Below are positions 5,461 to 7,975 of a stretch of 7,975 bases of DNA, one piece after another. The stretch comes from JAHJSA01 sp038204345 (GTDB lineage Bacteria > Actinomycetota > Thermoleophilia > RBG-16-64-13). A model generated the notes under the pieces. It worked only from the letters and a program-made list of their open reading frames with translations, was not told the origin of the DNA and ran no database searches. Numbering within the stretch: position 1 is the stretch's first letter; each line of letters starts with the position of its first letter. The position numbers and the translations under genes are program-made. The stretch lies in NCBI GenBank assembly GCA_038204345.1, contig JBBRDB010000121.1, forward strand, positions 1 through 7,975, read 5' to 3'.

Positions 5461-6999
5461 ATGGAAGTACTATGGGTCGTGTTGGCCCTGGCCCTGGGAG
5501 CTATCGGGATCGCGGGCGGCTATCTGCTTCGCAAGTACGTCGGGGAGGCAAAGATCACCTCCGCGGAGCAAGAAGCCTCGAAGATCCTGGAGAGCGCCGA
5601 GCGCCAGACGGAGACCACGAAGAAGGAAGCACTCGTCGAGGTCAAGGACGAGCTGCATCGGTTGCGCACCGACGCCGAGAACGAGTTGCGCGACCGTCGG
5701 AACGAACTCACTCAACTCGAAAAGAGGGTGCTCCAACGCGAAGAAAGCCTCGATGACAAGTTTAAGGATGTAAGCCGGCGAGAGCAGTCGGTAGCCGATC
5801 GGGAGACCCACTACGGGCAGCGCCTGGAGGAGATCGAGGCCCTAAAGGCCGAACAGGAGAAGGTGCTGGAGTCCGTGTCCGGACTCACCCAGTCCGACGC
5901 CCGTGATCTCATTCTGAAACGCACCGAAGAAGACGTGCGCCACGACATGGCGAAGATGGTGCGGAGCATCGAGGAGGAAGCCCGCAGGGAAGGCGATCGT
6001 AGGGCCAGGAACATCCTTTCGCTCTGCATCCAGCGCACAGCTTCGAGTCACGTGGCCGAGACCACGGTATCCGTGGTCTCGCTCGCCTCTGACGACATGA
6101 AGGGCCGTATCATCGGGCGCGAAGGCCGCAACATCCGCACCTTGGAGAACCTCACCGGCATCGACTTCATCATCGACGACACGCCGGAAGCGGTGGTGCT
6201 GTCCGGGTTCGACACGGTAAGGCGGGAGATCGCCCGCATCACCCTGACGAAACTCATCGTCGACGGCCGCATCCACCCCGCCAAGATCGAGGAGATGTAC
6301 GGTAAGGCGAAAGAGGAGGTGGAGAATGAGATCCGGGAGGCCGGAGAACAGGCCACCTTCGAAGCCGATATCCACGGGCTGGCGCCGGAACTCGTGAAGC
6401 TCCTGGGAAGGCTCAAGTACCGCACGAGCTATGGCCAGAACGTGCTCGTGCACTCGCTGGAGGTGGCCTACCTCGCCGGCTTGATGGCGGCGGAACTGGG
6501 CGCGAACGCGAAGCTCGCCAAGAGGGCCGGGCTTCTGCACGACCTCGGTAAGGCGGTCGACCACGAGGTGGAGGGTTCGCACGCGGTCATCGGGGCCAAT
6601 CTGGCCCGCCGCTACGGTGAGTCTGAAGCTGTGGTCCACGTCATCGAGGCGCACCACAACGACGTAGAGCCGCAGACGGTGGAGTCCGTGCTGGTGGCCG
6701 CCGCCGACGCCGTCTCGGGTGCTCGTCCCGGGGCCCGGCGAGAGAGTCTCGAGACTTACGTGAAGCGTCTGGAGTCGCTCGAGCGCATAGCCGAAGCCAA
6801 GAAGGGTGTGGAGAAGTGTTATGCCATCCAGGCGGGGCGTGAGATAAGGGTCATGGTGAAGCCGGACGAGGTCGACGACGACATGGCGGCTCTCCTGTCC
6901 CGGGAGATCGCCAAGGAGATCGAGCAGGCACTGGACTATCCCGGCCAGATCCGGGTCACGGTCATCCGCGAGAGTCGAGCCGTCGAGTACGCCAAATAG
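5461..6999 (+). CDS. rny: Ribonuclease Y
   Basis: RNase Y is the membrane-anchored endoribonuclease that starts bulk mRNA decay and processes operon transcripts in many Gram-positive bacteria. All expected parts are present in 512 residues: an N-terminal membrane segment (about 3-23), a long charged coiled coil (about 30-190), and a KH RNA-binding domain with GRIIGREGRNIR at 215-226. The HD domain has His331 (HSLEVAYLAG) and His360-Asp361 (HDLGKAVDHE), followed by GSHAVIGANLARRYGE and IEAHHND. The C-terminal block AIQAGREIRVMVKP is also typical. The family usually has about 510-520 residues, so the gene looks intact. The ATG has a GGAG Shine-Dalgarno. A terminator lies between it and the promoter upstream, so its expression may be set by attenuation. 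In Bacillus rny also lies near recA. The order recX, rny, miaB is compatible with one RNA and DNA maintenance cluster. Confidence 0.98.
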   Translation: MEVLWVVLALALGAIGIAGGYLLRKYVGEAKITSAEQEASKILESAERQTETTKKEALVEVKDELHRLRTDAENELRDRRNELTQLEKRVLQREESLDDKFKDVSRREQSVADRETHYGQRLEEIEALKAEQEKVLESVSGLTQSDARDLILKRTEEDVRHDMAKMVRSIEEEARREGDRRARNILSLCIQRTASSHVAETTVSVVSLASDDMKGRIIGREGRNIRTLENLTGIDFIIDDTPEAVVLSGFDTVRREIARITLTKLIVDGRIHPAKIEEMYGKAKEEVENEIREAGEQATFEADIHGLAPELVKLLGRLKYRTSYGQNVLVHSLEVAYLAGLMAAELGANAKLAKRAGLLHDLGKAVDHEVEGSHAVIGANLARRYGESEAVVHVIEAHHNDVEPQTVESVLVAAADAVSGARPGARRESLETYVKRLESLERIAEAKKGVEKCYAIQAGREIRVMVKPDEVDDDMAALLSREIAKEIEQALDYPGQIRVTVIRESRAVEYAK

Positions 7000-7023
7000 G
7001 GTGAGCCGGGTGGCGGCGGCAGC

Positions 7024-7044
7024 GGGGCGGGCCGCGGCCGCCCC
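7024..7044 (+). promoter_or_regulatory. GC-rich hairpin between rny and miaB
   Basis: GGGGCGG (7024-7030) pairs perfectly with CCGCCCC (7038-7044) around a seven-base loop. No T-tract follows, so it is not a classic terminator. It could cap the 3' end of the rny message or hold back the ribosome ahead of miaB. If miaB starts at one of the GTG codons upstream, the hairpin is inside the coding sequence and may only reflect GC-rich Ala/Arg/Pro codons. Confidence 0.35.
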
Positions 7045-7072
7045 CGACCCCCACTTCGGCCGACCATCGAGC

Positions 7073-7975
7073 ATGGACGCATCACCGCAGAACACCTACT
7101 ACCTGCGCACCTTCGGCTGCCAGATGAACGAGCACGACTCCGAACGCATCGCCGGGGTGCTCGAAGGAATGGGCTACCTCCCGGTCTCCGAGCCGGAGGA
7201 GGGGCGGCTCCTCATCTATAACACCTGCTCCATCCGCGAGAAGGCCGACACGCGACTGCTTGGTCACCTGGGCGCGGCTCGGCGACTGAAGGGCCAAGAA
7301 CCCAACAGAGTCGTTATAGTGGCCGGTTGCCTGGCCCAGAGCCGCCGCGACACGTTCTTCGCGGAGCATCCTTACGTGGATATCCTCGTGGGGCCCCAAA
7401 GCCTCCACCTGCTCCCCGCACTGGTCGAGGAGCGGCAGGCCGGGGGGCCCCGTGCAGGCGCCTACGAAGAGAGCACCACGCACTGGAGTGCCGAACTCCC
7501 GCGGGCCCGCCGGCGCGGACCCGTCGCCTGGCTCCAGATCATGGCCGGGTGCAGCAACTTCTGCTCGTACTGCATCGTGCCCTACGTCAGGGGCCCCGAA
7601 GCCAGCCGCTCCCCCGACGACATCGTCGCGGAAGCCCGCGTGTTGGTGGGGGAGGGCGTGAAAGAAATCACGCTCCTCGGCCAGAATGTCAACGCCTACG
7701 GTCTGGAACCGGGTTTCGGCGAGGATCAGGATTTCCCGGGGTTGCTCGGCTCTCTATCTGACATCGAGGGTTTGGAGAGACTCCGGTTCATGACCTCGCA
7801 TCCCAAAGACGTCTCGCCCGGGCTGATCGAAGCGATGGCCACCCTCGAGCCCGTGTGCGAGCACCTGCATCTGCCGGCGCAGTCCGGGAGCGATCACGTT
7901 CTTGCGGCTATGAGGCGCGGCTACGACCTCGAGGCCTACCTGGACGTGGTAGCGCGCCTGCGGGCGGCCATCCCC
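7073..7975 (+). CDS. miaB: tRNA-2-methylthio-N6-dimethylallyladenosine synthase MiaB, 3' end cut off by window
   Basis: MiaB is a radical-SAM methylthiotransferase that converts i6A37 to ms2i6A37 in tRNAs reading UNN codons, which aids reading-frame maintenance. The frame is open from ATG 7073 to the window end, 301 codons of the usual 440 or so; the TRAM domain is missing. N-terminal cluster cysteines are Cys16 (TFGCQMNEHDSE), Cys52 (YNTCSIREKA) and Cys86 (AGCLAQ). The radical-SAM motif CSNFCSYC gives Cys160, Cys164 and Cys167, followed by IVPYVRGPEASR, LLGQNVNAYG, FMTSHPKD and LPAQSGSDHVL. CQMN, GQNVNAYG and the QSGS block separate MiaB from RimO. The usual RGRE.SR is RGPEASR here. In-frame GTG codons at 7001 and 7010 would add up to 24 Ala/Arg/Pro-rich residues with no intervening stop. 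ATG 7073 gives the family's normal N-terminus but has no clear Shine-Dalgarno, so the start is uncertain. Confidence 0.96.
   Translation, partial: MDASPQNTYYLRTFGCQMNEHDSERIAGVLEGMGYLPVSEPEEGRLLIYNTCSIREKADTRLLGHLGAARRLKGQEPNRVVIVAGCLAQSRRDTFFAEHPYVDILVGPQSLHLLPALVEERQAGGPRAGAYEESTTHWSAELPRARRRGPVAWLQIMAGCSNFCSYCIVPYVRGPEASRSPDDIVAEARVLVGEGVKEITLLGQNVNAYGLEPGFGEDQDFPGLLGSLSDIEGLERLRFMTSHPKDVSPGLIEAMATLEPVCEHLHLPAQSGSDHVLAAMRRGYDLEAYLDVVARLRAAIP

Noticed and set aside
5842..7095. Long minus-strand open frame (417 codons) opposite rny
   Set aside because: It is antisense to a complete, well-conserved RNase Y. High-GC codon bias keeps stops out of the opposite strand, and the translation shows no domain I recognise.
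1..7975. CRISPR array, insertion sequence, tRNA gene or phage module
   Set aside because: I saw no regularly spaced repeats, transposase motifs, terminal inverted repeats or tRNA cloverleaf; all genes are core housekeeping genes on one strand.

Overview
The window is a stretch of high-GC bacterial chromosome. Every gene lies on the plus strand and the genes are tightly packed. The gene order is rodZ-like (5' end cut off), rimO, pgsA, thpR, recA, recX, a 333-base gap, rny, and miaB (3' end cut off). The high GC, the actinobacterial-style Thr/Pro/Ala-rich linker in the RodZ-like protein, and an rny gene next to recA-recX suggest a deep-branching Actinomycetota lineage (Thermoleophilia, Rubrobacteria, Coriobacteriia or similar). 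That placement is an inference; no rRNA gene is present to confirm it.

Region 1-3289 holds rodZ, rimO, pgsA and thpR. Junctions are short or overlapping: 13 bases between rodZ and rimO, a 10-base overlap of rimO and pgsA, and an 11-base overlap of pgsA and thpR. This looks like one polycistronic unit with translational coupling. It combines cell-shape control (RodZ), ribosomal protein S12 modification (RimO), phosphatidylglycerol-phosphate synthesis (PgsA) and a 2H-family RNA phosphoesterase (ThpR). Many bacteria have cinA between pgsA and recA; here thpR fills that slot alone.

Region 3290-5127 holds recA, with a strong Shine-Dalgarno sequence and a GTG start, followed 22 bases later by recX, a modulator of RecA filaments. 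A stable hairpin spans the recA stop and the furthest-upstream possible recX start.

Region 5128-5460 is the one long non-coding stretch and the most interesting part of the window. It starts with a good sigma70-type promoter whose -35 box overlaps the recX stop codon. About 230 bases later comes a textbook intrinsic terminator (7-bp stem, TAGT loop, six Ts), 70 bases before rny. Between them the sequence is less GC-rich than the genes and can be folded by hand into a long-range closing helix around several local hairpins. It is best read as an unidentified structured small RNA, or as a long attenuated leader controlling rny. I could not match it to 6S RNA, tmRNA, SRP RNA, RNase P RNA or any riboswitch I know.

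Region 5461-7975 holds rny (RNase Y, the membrane-anchored endonuclease that starts mRNA decay), a 73-base GC-rich junction with a strong hairpin, and the first two thirds of miaB (tRNA ms2i6A methylthiotransferase). RimO and MiaB are paralogous radical-SAM methylthiotransferases, so the window carries one for the ribosome and one for tRNA.
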